A DNA stretch of 64,000 bases from DATBGZ01 sp963803115 (lineage in GTDB: Bacteria > Actinomycetota > Actinomycetes > Mycobacteriales > Micromonosporaceae), in NCBI GenBank assembly GCA_963803115.1, contig CAWDLN010000005.1:96344-160343 (forward strand). Reading direction: 5' to 3'. Positions 18,537 to 27,447 of the stretch are shown here, piece after piece (position 1 is the stretch's first letter; each line of letters opens with the position of its first letter). The notes beneath the pieces were generated by a model that was not told where the DNA came from, did no database searches, and saw nothing but the letters and a program-made list of their open reading frames with translations. The position numbers were made by a program, and so were the translations under genes.

Positions 18537-18556
18537 GACGCCCTGGCCAGGGACAA

Positions 18557-19666
18557 CTAAATGGCGTAGAGGAGCCGCCCGGAGCGTGGGTCTTGCCCAT
18601 ACCGCCGGCACAACTCGGCTAGCACGTCCTCGTGGCTGACCGCCACATTCATCACCGTATCGTTGCCGCCGTAGTAGATGAGCAAGGCGCCGTCCGGTCG
18701 GCGCAGCATGGCGCACGAGAAAACCACGTTGGGAACGTGGACATAGTCTGTCTCGTTGACGCGGCAGTCGGCCTGAGACGGGAAGAGAACTGGGATGCTC
18801 GACATCTGAACAAGATGGGGGCGGCGCAGATCGTGCAGCGCGACCCCGAGCACGTACGGGTTACCGTCCATTGTGGTCCGTACACCGTGGAAGAGGTTCA
18901 GCCAGCCGTGCGGGGTCTTCACCGGCGGCGCGCACGGGCCAATCTTGTCGGCAAAGGCGCTCGGGCTGCCCGGGGTACGCATCACCGGCTCGTCAGCGAT
19001 CTCCCATGGCCCGGTTCGGAAGTCGTCCGTACAGCCGATGCGAATCTCCCGGAAGACTCCGCCGGTGTCCCCGGGCGACTGGTCATTGGGACGGAACAAG
19101 CCGACGTAACGACCGTCGATGCGTTCAGGAAACAGCACCACATTGCGCATATCCTGTGCGAGAACCGGCCCCAACCGGGTCACGACCGTGAAGTCGTCTG
19201 TGACAGCGAGCAGCACCCGCACCCGGTTTCGGACCTCTGCGGAGTATCCGCTGTACGTGATCGCGTAGGTCTCGTCCACGGGGTTGATCCGGGCGTCCTC
19301 GACCCCGCCGCCCTCCATCGCCGCGAGTTCGGCCGGGTCGAGGCCAACGGCGAGTCGGTCCTCGGCGGTGGCTGGTTGGAGGAAGGGGCGCGGCCGCACC
19401 CGCCAGTCCGACATGCCGTCGCTGCTCGACGCCAGCCCAATGACGCTGATGCCACAACGTAGGTGGGACCGGAACAGCATCACCGTCTCCGACCCCACGA
19501 CCGCAACACCTGCGTTGTGGACCGTCATCACCCGAAGGTGCGGCTCGGTCCAGACGGTGTTCACCTGGTGTGAGGTCAGGATCGGATTGTCTTGATACCG
19601 CACCACCGGTTCGTTGAGCGAGACGATCCGGGTGGATCCGTCGCCAAAGTCAACGTTCCGCTCCAC
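18557..19666 (-). CDS. GH130-family beta-mannoside phosphorylase/hydrolase-like protein
   Basis: A 369-residue single-domain GH130 protein of normal family length. Features seen are NAGVAVVGSETVMLFRSHLR near the start, the catalytic-acid motif GGGVEDARINPVDETYAITYSGYS, FPERIDGRYVGLFRP, and HVPNVVFSCAMLRRPDGALLIYYGGNDT in the last blade. It would phosphorolyse or hydrolyse a beta-mannoside in the cytosol; no signal peptide is visible. The GTG start at 19666 has GAGGG upstream, lying within one of two 12-bp direct repeats. It is distinct from the long GH130 in the neighbouring operon, so the island carries two different members. Confidence 0.92.
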   Translation of the reverse strand: MERNVDFGDGSTRIVSLNEPVVRYQDNPILTSHQVNTVWTEPHLRVMTVHNAGVAVVGSETVMLFRSHLRCGISVIGLASSSDGMSDWRVRPRPFLQPATAEDRLAVGLDPAELAAMEGGGVEDARINPVDETYAITYSGYSAEVRNRVRVLLAVTDDFTVVTRLGPVLAQDMRNVVLFPERIDGRYVGLFRPNDQSPGDTGGVFREIRIGCTDDFRTGPWEIADEPVMRTPGSPSAFADKIGPCAPPVKTPHGWLNLFHGVRTTMDGNPYVLGVALHDLRRPHLVQMSSIPVLFPSQADCRVNETDYVHVPNVVFSCAMLRRPDGALLIYYGGNDTVMNVAVSHEDVLAELCRRYGQDPRSGRLLYAI

Positions 19667-19672
19667 CTGAAT

Positions 19673-19699
19673 CCCTCATTCCGGAAACCCTCATTCCGG
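19673..19699. repeat. Tandem 12-bp direct repeat at the GH130 start
   Basis: CCCTCATTCCGG occurs at 19673-19684 and 19688-19699, separated by three bases. Read on the gene's strand, each copy contains GAGGG, and the proximal one supplies the ribosome-binding site. Possible roles are a duplicated SD region or a binding site that masks translation. It may also be simple duplication. Confidence 0.55.
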
Positions 19700-19789
19700 C
19701 GCGAGCCATGAAGCGGTGCCTACAGTCGCGCCTTGTTTCGACCAGCCCTGGCCGGCGGGAAGCTTCGTCGTGCCACACCAATTACGGGC

Positions 19790-20146
19790 CTACAGGCCGC
19801 CCTGATCCGCCTCCCTCTCAAGGGCCCCGAAGTCGCTCTCGGCGCCGATCGCCTGCTCGGGGCTCAACGTGCCGTGCCTCAGGCCGGCGATCCAACTCCG
19901 TAGTCGCCCCACCGAGATGCCCTGATTTCTGTGCAGCCCGTCGAGCATGCGCCCGATGCGGCTCGGCTGAGCGTCACTGCCCAGTTCTCCGGCCATCTTC
20001 AGTCGGGCGTCCAGCTCGTCCATATGGGCGCGCTCGTCGGGATCGGGTTTGCGCCCCCGGCGAGAATTCACGACGGCGGCCACCCCCGCCGCGGCGAGAG
20101 TGGCGATGGCAACGCCGGCCAGTACCTTCGTGGTTGTTCTCGTCAC
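19790..20146 (-). CDS. Small membrane-anchored protein
   Basis: A 118-residue protein with one N-terminal hydrophobic segment (VLAGVAIATLAAAGVAAVV, residues ~8-26) followed by Arg-rich residues, which predicts a cytosolic C-terminal domain or a signal anchor. The rest is helical and charged (DERAHMDELDARLKMAGEL). The GTG start has a strong GAGGAGAG ribosome-binding site. No family recognised. It lies between the GH130 gene and the nitroreductase on the same strand and may belong to the same stress regulon. Confidence 0.6.
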   Translation of the reverse strand: MTRTTTKVLAGVAIATLAAAGVAAVVNSRRGRKPDPDERAHMDELDARLKMAGELGSDAQPSRIGRMLDGLHRNQGISVGRLRSWIAGLRHGTLSPEQAIGAESDFGALEREADQGGL

Positions 20147-20206
20147 AGTCTCTCCTCTGAATCGGCGCCAACCGGCCGATGCGGGTGCTGCGGCTGGAAA
20201 CCAGAA

Positions 20207-21175
20207 TCACCCGTGCCGGTCGATGGTCTGGTCGGCGGGCTGCCGCGGTGCTTGGCGTGCTTCGGCTGAGGCTCGGTCGATCGTTCCGAAGCGGAGTACC
20301 AGGTACGGATGGTGGAGGTAGGACAGCTGCCGGCGCATCGTCTCGCGGGTGCCGATCACTTCGACCGGAGCGCTGAGCGGCAACACGGAGACGCCGCGTT
20401 CGGTCGCGGTGAGCCAGGCTGCCGACAGCGCCTCGCCGGCCCGGAGCCAGTCGCGTGGTTCGTCGCTGTGACCGTACAGGATCGCGAACAGCGCTGCGCG
20501 GTCCCGTTCGGCGCTCAACGGCAAGTCGCCCGGGCGGCCGATGTCCGGCCCCGGCACGGTGGTCAGAGGCCCGTGTTGCGGGGTGGCGCCGGTCCAGTAG
20601 GCGAGTTCGGCCTGCCACGCTTGGTCGGCCGCATCCGCACGTTGGGCGTGGCCGGCCGCGGCGGCCAGCTCAACGACCTGACTGGCGGAGAGCATGTACA
20701 GCCACGCACCTTCGGCCAGCACCGAGTTCGTGATAGCGCGGCGGTCCTCCGACCCGACCGGGGCGCCGATCACGGGACGGCGGTCCGTGTGGCGCAAGGG
20801 AATGGTCCGGACATGACGAACGGCTTCCAGGTCGGCTGGAGCTGGCCCGTCGACGTGCAGGTGTGCGAGGTGGTTTTGGTCGGCCGCATCTGGCATACGA
20901 GTTACGGTGGCGCGCCAACCTTCGGCCGAAATGATGGTGCGGGCGTGGTGCAGCGCCGCCCCGCAGCTCAACGTCGCCAGCCGGGTATCGGGGTCGGTGA
21001 CATCGAGAACGCGGCTGCGGTCAAGGTAGAGGTCGAGGTTGTCACCGGCGAGACGCCACCGCCAGGGCTGGGTGTTGTGGATGGACGGCGCGTAACCGGC
21101 CGTGGCCGCGGCCACGGCCAACACGTCGGGCACGGCGCGGGCATTGTCCTGGGCGGCAGCTGAATCGGTGTGCAT
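20207..21175 (-). CDS. Acg-family nitroreductase-like flavoprotein
   Basis: A 322-residue protein of the Acg type, a double nitroreductase fold. Typical features are AAATAGYAPSIHNTQPWRWR near the start, FMN-contacting segments, and IPLRHTDRRPVIGAPVG; the second half carries SVLPLSAPVEVIGTRETMRR and LSYLHHPYLVLRFG. In mycobacteria Acg is one of the most strongly hypoxia-induced proteins; it binds FMN but shows little reductase activity and may sequester flavin. The ATG at 21175 has a GGAAGG 9 bases upstream. Its place with BON, desaturase and groEL genes supports a dormancy or hypoxia regulon, which is inference. Confidence 0.85.
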   Translation of the reverse strand: MHTDSAAAQDNARAVPDVLAVAAATAGYAPSIHNTQPWRWRLAGDNLDLYLDRSRVLDVTDPDTRLATLSCGAALHHARTIISAEGWRATVTRMPDAADQNHLAHLHVDGPAPADLEAVRHVRTIPLRHTDRRPVIGAPVGSEDRRAITNSVLAEGAWLYMLSASQVVELAAAAGHAQRADAADQAWQAELAYWTGATPQHGPLTTVPGPDIGRPGDLPLSAERDRAALFAILYGHSDEPRDWLRAGEALSAAWLTATERGVSVLPLSAPVEVIGTRETMRRQLSYLHHPYLVLRFGTIDRASAEARQAPRQPADQTIDRHG

Positions 21176-21713
21176 CGGTGGATTCCTTCCGTGGCTCCGG
21201 ACCCGGCCAGCCCTAACGGAAACACCGCCGCCGTGCCGGTAGAAGAAGGCGCTTCTGCTGAAGTGCCCGGAGTTGCTATTCGTGACCGCTTGGTCCGGGC
21301 GGCGGAAGGCGTCATGTACGCTCGCCGATGAACAGGGCTGGCGGGGACAGGGCAATCCTTACGGCCAGCGTACGCCGATACCGAGCCACCGCCATTGCCC
21401 GTGCGGCGGCGGGTGCTCACGTTGGTGGACGAAGCGGTCGTTTCCACTCCTCTGGGCCGGACAGCGGGCAGTAGCGTCCGGCCAGATCGGGCGACGATCA
21501 ACGTATCGTCGTAGTCTTGCAGGCCCATCGATGTGTCTAACAGCAGCGTTCAAGGTGGACTAAACAGTTCTGTGGCCGTGACGAGTGGCAAGTGTCGAGC
21601 GTCGATCCATATTGGACAGTCGTTCGTTCCACGGCGTGGTGCGCGGAGGCACGCCCTCAAGGCTCACCGTCTTCTCGATATCGGCCGAAGCGGACGTAGC
21701 ACTGGTGGTGGAT
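21176..21713. other. Divergent intergenic region with a hairpin
   Basis: 538 bp between the nitroreductase and the transglutaminase-like gene. The only structure I can point to is CGACGAT/ATCGTCG at 21492-21511 (7-bp stem, 6-base loop) with no T-run. Two divergent promoters must lie here, but I cannot place them. Confidence 0.4.
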
Positions 21714-22544
21714 ATGCTGTCATCAACCATGAACATGCGACGGGTGCGGGTCGGGTGCGAGTTCGTGTACGTCGCTGCCGTCGACACCCCGACCGTGTTC
21801 CAGGTAGAGCCTCAGGACGCGACGCCGATCAGTCTAGCGCGGCAGGAGTGGTCGATCGAGCCACAGCTTCGCATCCGCCGCTACACCGACCTCTTCGGCA
21901 ATCCGTGCACGCGGATGGTGCTGCCCGCCGGGCGATCCGCTCTGCGCTACAACGCGATCGTGCTGGTGCCCGACGCGACCGAGGGCGCCGACGAACACGC
22001 GCCGGAGCTACCGCCCGACGAGCTGCCCGACGAGGTACTCGTCTACACCCTGCCCAGCCGCTACTGCCTACCCGACCTACTCGGTGACGAAGCCTGGTCC
22101 CGTTTCGGCGCCGTGCCGCCCGGCTACACACGCGTACGGGCGATATGTAACCACGTCCACGATCACCTGACCTTTAGCTACGGCAGCAGCGGTCCGTGGT
22201 CGACAGCGGTGGACGTCAACACATCCGGGTTCGGCGTCTGCCGCGACTTCGCCCACCTGGCGATCTCGTTCTGCCGGGCACTCAACATCCCGGCTCGATA
22301 TGTCTTCGGCTACCTGCCCGACCTGGACGTGCCACCGGGCTCCGCGCCCATGGACTTCGCTGCCTGGATGGAGGTCTGGCTGGGCGATCGGTGGTGGACC
22401 TTTGATCCGCGTAACAATCGCCGAATAAAGGGCCGAGTCCTTATAGGACGGGGACGCGACGCCTCCGACGTGGCCATGGTGACCACGTTCGGCGCCCCGC
22501 TGCTGGAATCGATGTCGGTGCACGCGGCTGAGGAGCCGGCGTGA
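21714..22544 (+). CDS. Transglutaminase-like protein lacking the catalytic His
   Basis: A 276-residue protein with an N-terminal beta domain (RVGCEFVYVAAVDTPTVFQ) and a transglutaminase core. The nucleophile Cys is present in GFGVCRDFAHL (Cys176) and the Asp in WWTFDPRNN (Asp231). The usual His of the DFHAW motif is Ala here (MDFAAW, Ala216, codon GCT at 22359). The Cys-His-Asp triad is therefore broken, and classic amidase or transglutaminase activity is doubtful. I took the ATG at 21714 because GGTGGTGG lies just before it; ATG 21729 is the alternative. Family relatives often sit in operons with circularly permuted ATP-grasp genes, but none is present here. Confidence 0.82.
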   Translation: MLSSTMNMRRVRVGCEFVYVAAVDTPTVFQVEPQDATPISLARQEWSIEPQLRIRRYTDLFGNPCTRMVLPAGRSALRYNAIVLVPDATEGADEHAPELPPDELPDEVLVYTLPSRYCLPDLLGDEAWSRFGAVPPGYTRVRAICNHVHDHLTFSYGSSGPWSTAVDVNTSGFGVCRDFAHLAISFCRALNIPARYVFGYLPDLDVPPGSAPMDFAAWMEVWLGDRWWTFDPRNNRRIKGRVLIGRGRDASDVAMVTTFGAPLLESMSVHAAEEPA

Positions 22545-22592
22545 CCACAAACTCACGCGATGGCGGTCATTACCTGCGCCAAGGTGCGGGAG

Positions 22593-23306
22593 TCACCAGG
22601 TCAGGCGGCCCAGCAGGGACGACGCTACGGCGACGCCGACCCCGACCGCGGTGGCGAGGACAGCAAAGTCCAGCGGAAGCCGCGCGGGCGTGCCCAACAG
22701 CAACCCGCGCAGGGCATCCACCTGGTAGCTCAGTGGATTTACGTGACTGATCGCCCGTAGCCAGTCGGGCATCAACGCGACCGGGAACAGGGCGTTGGAG
22801 GCGAAGAACAATGGCATCGTGATGGCCTGACCGATGCCCATCATCCGGTCGGGGGAGAGCACCAGGCCGGCGATGGTGAGGGAGAGGCAGCAGAAGAACG
22901 CGCCACCGAGGATGACCGCGACGACGACTCCGAGCAGCCGTACCGGATTCATGCTCAGGTCTACGCCGAGGATCGCGGCGAACACATAGACCACAGCCGC
23001 CTGGGCGATCCGCCCCGCACATGCGCCGCCGCGAACGCCTTGCCGGAGACCAGTGCCGCCCGGGGCGTCGGGCTCACCAGTGAGGTTCGGCGAGCGGACG
23101 CGGCGTCGCGTTCCCAGATTTCTGGATGCCATAGAAGTCGAAACGAAGAGCACCGACTGGGCCAGGATGCCCGGCGCCACGAAATCCAGGTACGGCACGC
23201 CGTTGGTCGGAATGGCATGCAGCGGGTAAATGTCGTGCCGAGATGTGCCATAGACATGGCTGGATCGCGCGAGTGAGCAGCCCACTGGGATCGTGGACTG
23301 CCGGCC
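22593..23306 (-). pseudogene. Remnant of ABC-2 type permease (multiple frameshifts)
   Basis: Pieces of a daunorubicin-type ABC-2 permease are spread over three frames: HLGTTFTR, then IPTNGVPYLDFVAPGILAQSVLF, then SLVSPTPRAALVSGKAFAA, then AQAAVVYVFAAILGVDLSMN through the conserved LFFASNALFPVALMPDWL and HVNPLSYQVDALRGLLL. The last ~130 codons are in one frame with three or four hydrophobic helices, but the N-terminal helix region is missing. At least three frame changes lie between ~23060 and 23300. It follows the broken ATPase and would be non-functional as written. Confidence 0.8.
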
Positions 23307-23309
23307 TCG

Positions 23310-23909
23310 TCATGTATGTCCGCCAAGCACCAGTACGGTCATTCCGGTCTCCCCGCGCACAGTGGCGATGCGGTCCCAAACGCTGACCCGAGCGATCGGG
23401 TCCAGCCCGATCGTGGGCTCGTCGAGGATGAGCAGGCGCGGCGAGCTGACCAGGGCATGCGCCAGCTCAAGCCGGCGGATCATTCCGCCCGAGTAGGTGC
23501 CGGCCAATCGGTTGGCGACGTCGCTCAGGCCCATCAGGTCGAGCGCCCCGGCGAGCTGTTCCCTTCGCTCCCGACGGCGCACATCGAAGAGACGGGCGAA
23601 CAATGCGACGTTCTCGGCGCCGGTCAGCCCGCCGTCCGCCGACAGCTGTTGCGGCACGTACCCGATCATTCGACGGACGGCCATGCGCCGCTGCGCGATG
23701 TCGACGCCGAAGACGGAGATGACGCCGGCCGGCACCGGGAGCAGCGCGGTGATCGCCCGGATCATGGTTGTCTTGCCCGCACGGTTCGGGCCCAGCAGGC
23801 CGAAGACCTCGCCCGGCTGCACAAACAGGGTCGCTCCCGCCACCGCCTTCGTAGCGCCGAAATCGTAGTGCAGGTCGCGGCAGTCGACCGCCGCCGGTTG
23901 CTCAGTCAT
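23310..23909 (-). pseudogene. C-terminally truncated ABC transporter ATPase (drug-export type)
   Basis: About 200 residues are present. The Walker A loop is GLLGPNRAGKTT (Arg replaces the usual third Gly but the GxxxxGKT pattern is kept). The Q-loop is present, the signature is reduced to YSGGM, Walker B is LLILDEPTIGLDP, and a stop follows at TVLVLGGHT where the switch His (H-loop) should sit. In another frame the next bases read HDEAG, the start of the usual HxxDEA motif, before running into permease sequence. About 100 C-terminal residues are lost. The ATG at 23909 has a GGGGAG ribosome-binding site and overlaps the MarR stop by 8 bp. Confidence 0.8.
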
Positions 23910-24408
23910 GGTCGCTCCCCGCGCGCCGGGTATGGGCGTTGGTTTTGACCGCTCGATATGAGTCGTCGCGTACGTCATCGAGCAGGCGCCGAAGCGCCGG
24001 CAGTGCTGCCTCGATTGCGCGGCGATCGTCCGCGCCAGCCCGGTCCAGAGCGGCCCCGAGCAACGCTGATCGCGCCGATCGCCACGCGCTCAGCCGTGCA
24101 CGACCGGCGTCGGTGAGGTCCAGGCGGGCGGCCCGGCGATCGAATGCATCCACGTCGCGGACGAGAAGGCCCGCCCGGACCAGAGTGTTGACCAGCGTGC
24201 TGACTGAATTGCCTGCCAGGTCAAGCTCTTTCGCGGCCGCGGCGACCCCGATCCCCGGGTTTGAACTAACGAGGAGCAGAATCTCGCGCTGAGCCTCGGG
24301 CAGCGGCGCCACACCGATCGCGGCCGCGACCCGACGACGCGACGCTCGCCGCAGGCCGGCCGTGACCCTCATCAGCTCGCCTACCACATCCGCACTCGCG
24401 TTGGCCAT
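23902..24408 (-). CDS. MarR-family transcriptional regulator
   Basis: A 168-residue winged-helix protein. The DNA-binding core reads LPEAQREILLLVSSNPGIGVAAAAKELDLAGNSVSTLVNTLVRAGLLVRDVDAFDRRAARLDLT, with the recognition helix around SVSTLVNTLV and the wing at DRRAARLDLTDAG. Flanking helices would form the dimer. The ATG at 24408 was chosen as the first start that gives the normal family length. MarR proteins usually repress an adjacent efflux operon and release DNA on ligand binding. Here the downstream gene is the ABC exporter, which has since collapsed, so the regulator may be orphaned. Confidence 0.88.
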   Translation of the reverse strand: MANASADVVGELMRVTAGLRRASRRRVAAAIGVAPLPEAQREILLLVSSNPGIGVAAAAKELDLAGNSVSTLVNTLVRAGLLVRDVDAFDRRAARLDLTDAGRARLSAWRSARSALLGAALDRAGADDRRAIEAALPALRRLLDDVRDDSYRAVKTNAHTRRAGSDHD

Positions 24409-24537
24409 AACACTCACGATAGCTCTGTGACAGAGGCATCGCCGAGGGCGGAAGCGGCTTTTCGGGCCGTGTGGAAGGCCACAGCTCTGCGAGACAGACC
24501 TGTGGCCCTCCATATCAGCGACCCGCCGCGGGTCAAC

Positions 24538-25128
24538 TCAACGCTGGCTTGCCGGGACCAATGCGGAGACTCCACTCGGACGCAGCAAGGCGCCAAGGGC
24601 AAGCCCAGAAACGGTCCCGATGAGCGCCAGAATTACCAGGAACGCCGGTACCCCACCACCCAAAGCGTCGTCAATGCGATCCGCGATGACGAACACCGGC
24701 ACCATGCCGACGACCGAAGCGAGGCCCGCGAGGGCACCCTTTGCGGCCAGCCAGCGTGGGTGAGCCGTGCCGGCCGACCTTGCTTCGCGGCGAAGCAGGT
24801 ACCCGTTAACGGCGCCAAGGCCCACCATGCCCGCGATGAAGTCCGCCGGGGGCCCGATGAGCTCGAAACCGAGCCCGAAAGCCAGGAACATCACCACAGC
24901 CTGGGCAGCGACCCAGAACACGTACGGGGTGCGAGTTGCGCCGATCGCGCGGCGTTGCAGGAATGACAGTACGGCGGCGAAGGCAACGGCACTGACGAAG
25001 TGCATCGGGATGTTGAGGGGACCCTCGATGTCGACGATGCCGTCGGCGACGAAGCCCCAGAGCGGCAATCCGATGAGCATGCCGAGGACGTTGGCGATGA
25101 GCCAACGGCGTGAAACAGACGTGTCCAC
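24538..25128 (-). CDS. Six-helix membrane protein of unknown function
   Basis: A 196-residue, largely hydrophobic protein with about six transmembrane helices. Notable segments are NVLGMLIGLPLWGFVADGIVDI near the start, VAFAAVLSFLQRRAI, AVVMFLAFGLGFELI and VVGMVPVFVIADRI. The GTG start at 25128 has GGAG about 7 bases upstream and matches the beginning of the hydrophobic region. No transport motif is recognised. It lies between the MarR gene and the histidine kinase, all leftward, with gaps over 120 bp, so co-transcription is uncertain. Confidence 0.65.
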   Translation of the reverse strand: MDTSVSRRWLIANVLGMLIGLPLWGFVADGIVDIEGPLNIPMHFVSAVAFAAVLSFLQRRAIGATRTPYVFWVAAQAVVMFLAFGLGFELIGPPADFIAGMVGLGAVNGYLLRREARSAGTAHPRWLAAKGALAGLASVVGMVPVFVIADRIDDALGGGVPAFLVILALIGTVSGLALGALLRPSGVSALVPASQR

Positions 25129-25261
25129 AGTGAACTCCAAGTCCGCGCACCGACCTGTTCGGTGCGACGTACCTAGCGTCGTAGAACGCGACCTTCCCGA
25201 CGATGGTGCCGACACCCACGTTCGGGAAGGGAGGCACCACTGTTCACGGGGATGCTGGCAT

Positions 25262-27364
25262 TCACACCGGTATGGAGCCCTTGACGGTCGTGCCCGCACC
25301 GGGCCGCGACCGTACCAGCACCCTACCGCCGATGGCGCCGATCCGATCGGCCATCCCAAGCAGGCCAGTACCACCGTATGACATCGCCTCCGCCACGTCG
25401 AAACCCGGCCCATCATCGGCGACCGCGAACGTCAACTCCCGATCGACGATGTCGAGACTCACAACCACGCTGGCTCCGGGCGCATGCTTGGCCGCGTTCT
25501 GCATCGCTTCGAGGCAGCAGAAGTAGACACTCATTTCAATGTCGGGCGCCAGCCGCAGGCCTTCGGCCGCTGACGACGCCGCCACCCGTACCGTTGGTCC
25601 GGAAGTCCTCGCGCGAGCCTGCAATGCCGATACCAGACCGCGGGCCGACAGCACAGGCGGGTAGATGCCGCGGGCCAACTCGCGCAGCGCGTCAATCGAA
25701 CCGCTCAACTCGGCTCGGCATGAGGCGAGCGTGTCGCGGAGGTCGGACTGGCTCGGCGCGATGAGCGCTTCCACGCCTTGGAGTCGCATGGCGATGTCCA
25801 CCAGCTGTTGCTGGGCGCCGTCGTGGATGTCGCGCTCGAGGCGCCTTCGCTCGTCGACGTGGGCCGATGCGATCCGCTGTCGGCTAGCGCGGAGCTGTCC
25901 GGACTGTTCCATGATCTGCTGCAGGCGGGCGCGCAGCTCCGTGGTCAAGGCGACCGCGCTCAGTGCAGGACCGGCCTGTGCGGCGAGGTCGGTGAGCAAA
26001 TGACGATCTGAGTCGCGCAGCGGCCGGTCGGACCACGGTTGCACCGCGACGTCGCCGACCGGCTCGCCGAGGTGGCGTACCGGCATGACGATGAGTCCAA
26101 CCTCGCTCCCGCCGATTCGTGGGGGTGACCAGGCGACCCGCTCGGTGCCGTCCCCGAGCATGACCCGGACCCGCGCCGCCGGCACACCGAGACCCGCTGT
26201 GAGGGCCTCGGCGGTACGTGGGAGTATCTCGTCGACGGCCGGCGCCTCGGACAGCTGACGGGGCAGCGCCGCGAGCGCGTCATACTTCGTCGCACGTACC
26301 CCGTAGACCATGCGACGTGCCACCCGGCCGACGGTGTCCTTGGCCGGGGCGAACAGAACAGCAACGAGTGCGGTGGCCACAATGGACGGCAGCAGCTCGC
26401 TGGGCGTAGCTCGTAGACCAGCCAGGCCGGCGACTGCGATGACTACCGCGACATAACCGCCCGTGATCAGGAGGGCGAGTGCCCCATAGACGATCGCGGC
26501 GACGATGACCCGGTCGAGATCCCAAACGCGGTATCGCAATGCGCCGACGGCGAACGCTGCGGGCAGACCTACCGCTATTGCGCCGACGAGGACGACCTGG
26601 CCCACACCGACCAGGACGGGCACGCCTTGAATCGCCAGACCGAGCACGATGAATGCGGCGACCAGCGCGAGCGGCTTCAGTCCCTGTCGGGCCGCCACGT
26701 CGGCACGCACATATCGCACGACCAGTGCGACGACGGCCACGACCACCATGACGAGTGAGGCCTCGAGCAACCTCGTCAGAACGGCGTCGACCTCGTCGGC
26801 GCTGCCGGCCGGCAGGATCCCCCGCCAGGGGACGTCGTGGCCGAACGAGTCGTCGTGGAGCGGGCCGGGCCGGAGCAACAGGAGTAGGACGCTGGCCGTC
26901 GCGGCTGCAAACGCGGCGGCCACGAACGGCCTCCACCGGCGGGACGGGAGCCGACCCTCGGGGAAGAGCACGAGCACGACTGCGATGGGGGCGGGAAAGA
27001 ACAATGGATCGAGCGCCATGCCCACGAACGCGGCCACCTCGGGGGCGGGCAAGCTATCCGGTCGCGTGTGCAGGCCCGCGAACGCGTATTCGCGCAACGT
27101 ATATTCGAGCACGAGACTCGTGCCGGCGACGTACAGCAGGGGACCGAGCCAGTTGCTCGGACGCAGACCGAGCAACAGTGCGCCGACCGAGGCAAGGGCC
27201 GCGCCCGCGAACAGAGTCGCCAGCCCGAACGCGACGTCGACCTCGCCATTCAGAGACAGCAGGTACACACCACCGCCCGCTGCGAGTGCCGCAACCAGCG
27301 CGGCGGCCACCGCCGCGATCCTCTTCCGAGCTGTGGTCGTCACCCGGGAATTGTCGCGCCGCAT
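25262..27364 (-). CDS. NarL-type sensor histidine kinase with multi-pass membrane N-terminus
   Basis: A ~700-residue kinase. The first ~380 residues carry around eight to ten hydrophobic helices, an integral-membrane sensor. A GAF-like region follows, then the HisKA_3 dimerisation helix with the phospho-acceptor His in RRRLERDIHDGAQQQLVDIAMR. A HATPase domain has EAMQNAAKHAPGA (N box), DDGPGFD (G1) and GGTGLLGMADRIGAIGG (G2). It would autophosphorylate and pass phosphate to the divergently encoded response regulator. ATG 27364 is taken as start; GTG 27343 is equally possible and neither has a strong ribosome-binding site. The signal is unknown; the domain layout resembles LiaS/DesK-type sensors of membrane state. 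Confidence 0.88.
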   Translation of the reverse strand: MRRDNSRVTTTARKRIAAVAAALVAALAAGGGVYLLSLNGEVDVAFGLATLFAGAALASVGALLLGLRPSNWLGPLLYVAGTSLVLEYTLREYAFAGLHTRPDSLPAPEVAAFVGMALDPLFFPAPIAVVLVLFPEGRLPSRRWRPFVAAAFAAATASVLLLLLRPGPLHDDSFGHDVPWRGILPAGSADEVDAVLTRLLEASLVMVVVAVVALVVRYVRADVAARQGLKPLALVAAFIVLGLAIQGVPVLVGVGQVVLVGAIAVGLPAAFAVGALRYRVWDLDRVIVAAIVYGALALLITGGYVAVVIAVAGLAGLRATPSELLPSIVATALVAVLFAPAKDTVGRVARRMVYGVRATKYDALAALPRQLSEAPAVDEILPRTAEALTAGLGVPAARVRVMLGDGTERVAWSPPRIGGSEVGLIVMPVRHLGEPVGDVAVQPWSDRPLRDSDRHLLTDLAAQAGPALSAVALTTELRARLQQIMEQSGQLRASRQRIASAHVDERRRLERDIHDGAQQQLVDIAMRLQGVEALIAPSQSDLRDTLASCRAELSGSIDALRELARGIYPPVLSARGLVSALQARARTSGPTVRVAASSAAEGLRLAPDIEMSVYFCCLEAMQNAAKHAPGASVVVSLDIVDRELTFAVADDGPGFDVAEAMSYGGTGLLGMADRIGAIGGRVLVRSRPGAGTTVKGSIPV

Positions 27365-27447
27365 CGTCGCGGCGGCGGTGGTGGTAGCACCACCGGCGCG
27401 GCAGGCAGGCACTCCCCCCGGCGCGTGCGGATGCCTAGGCTGTCGTC

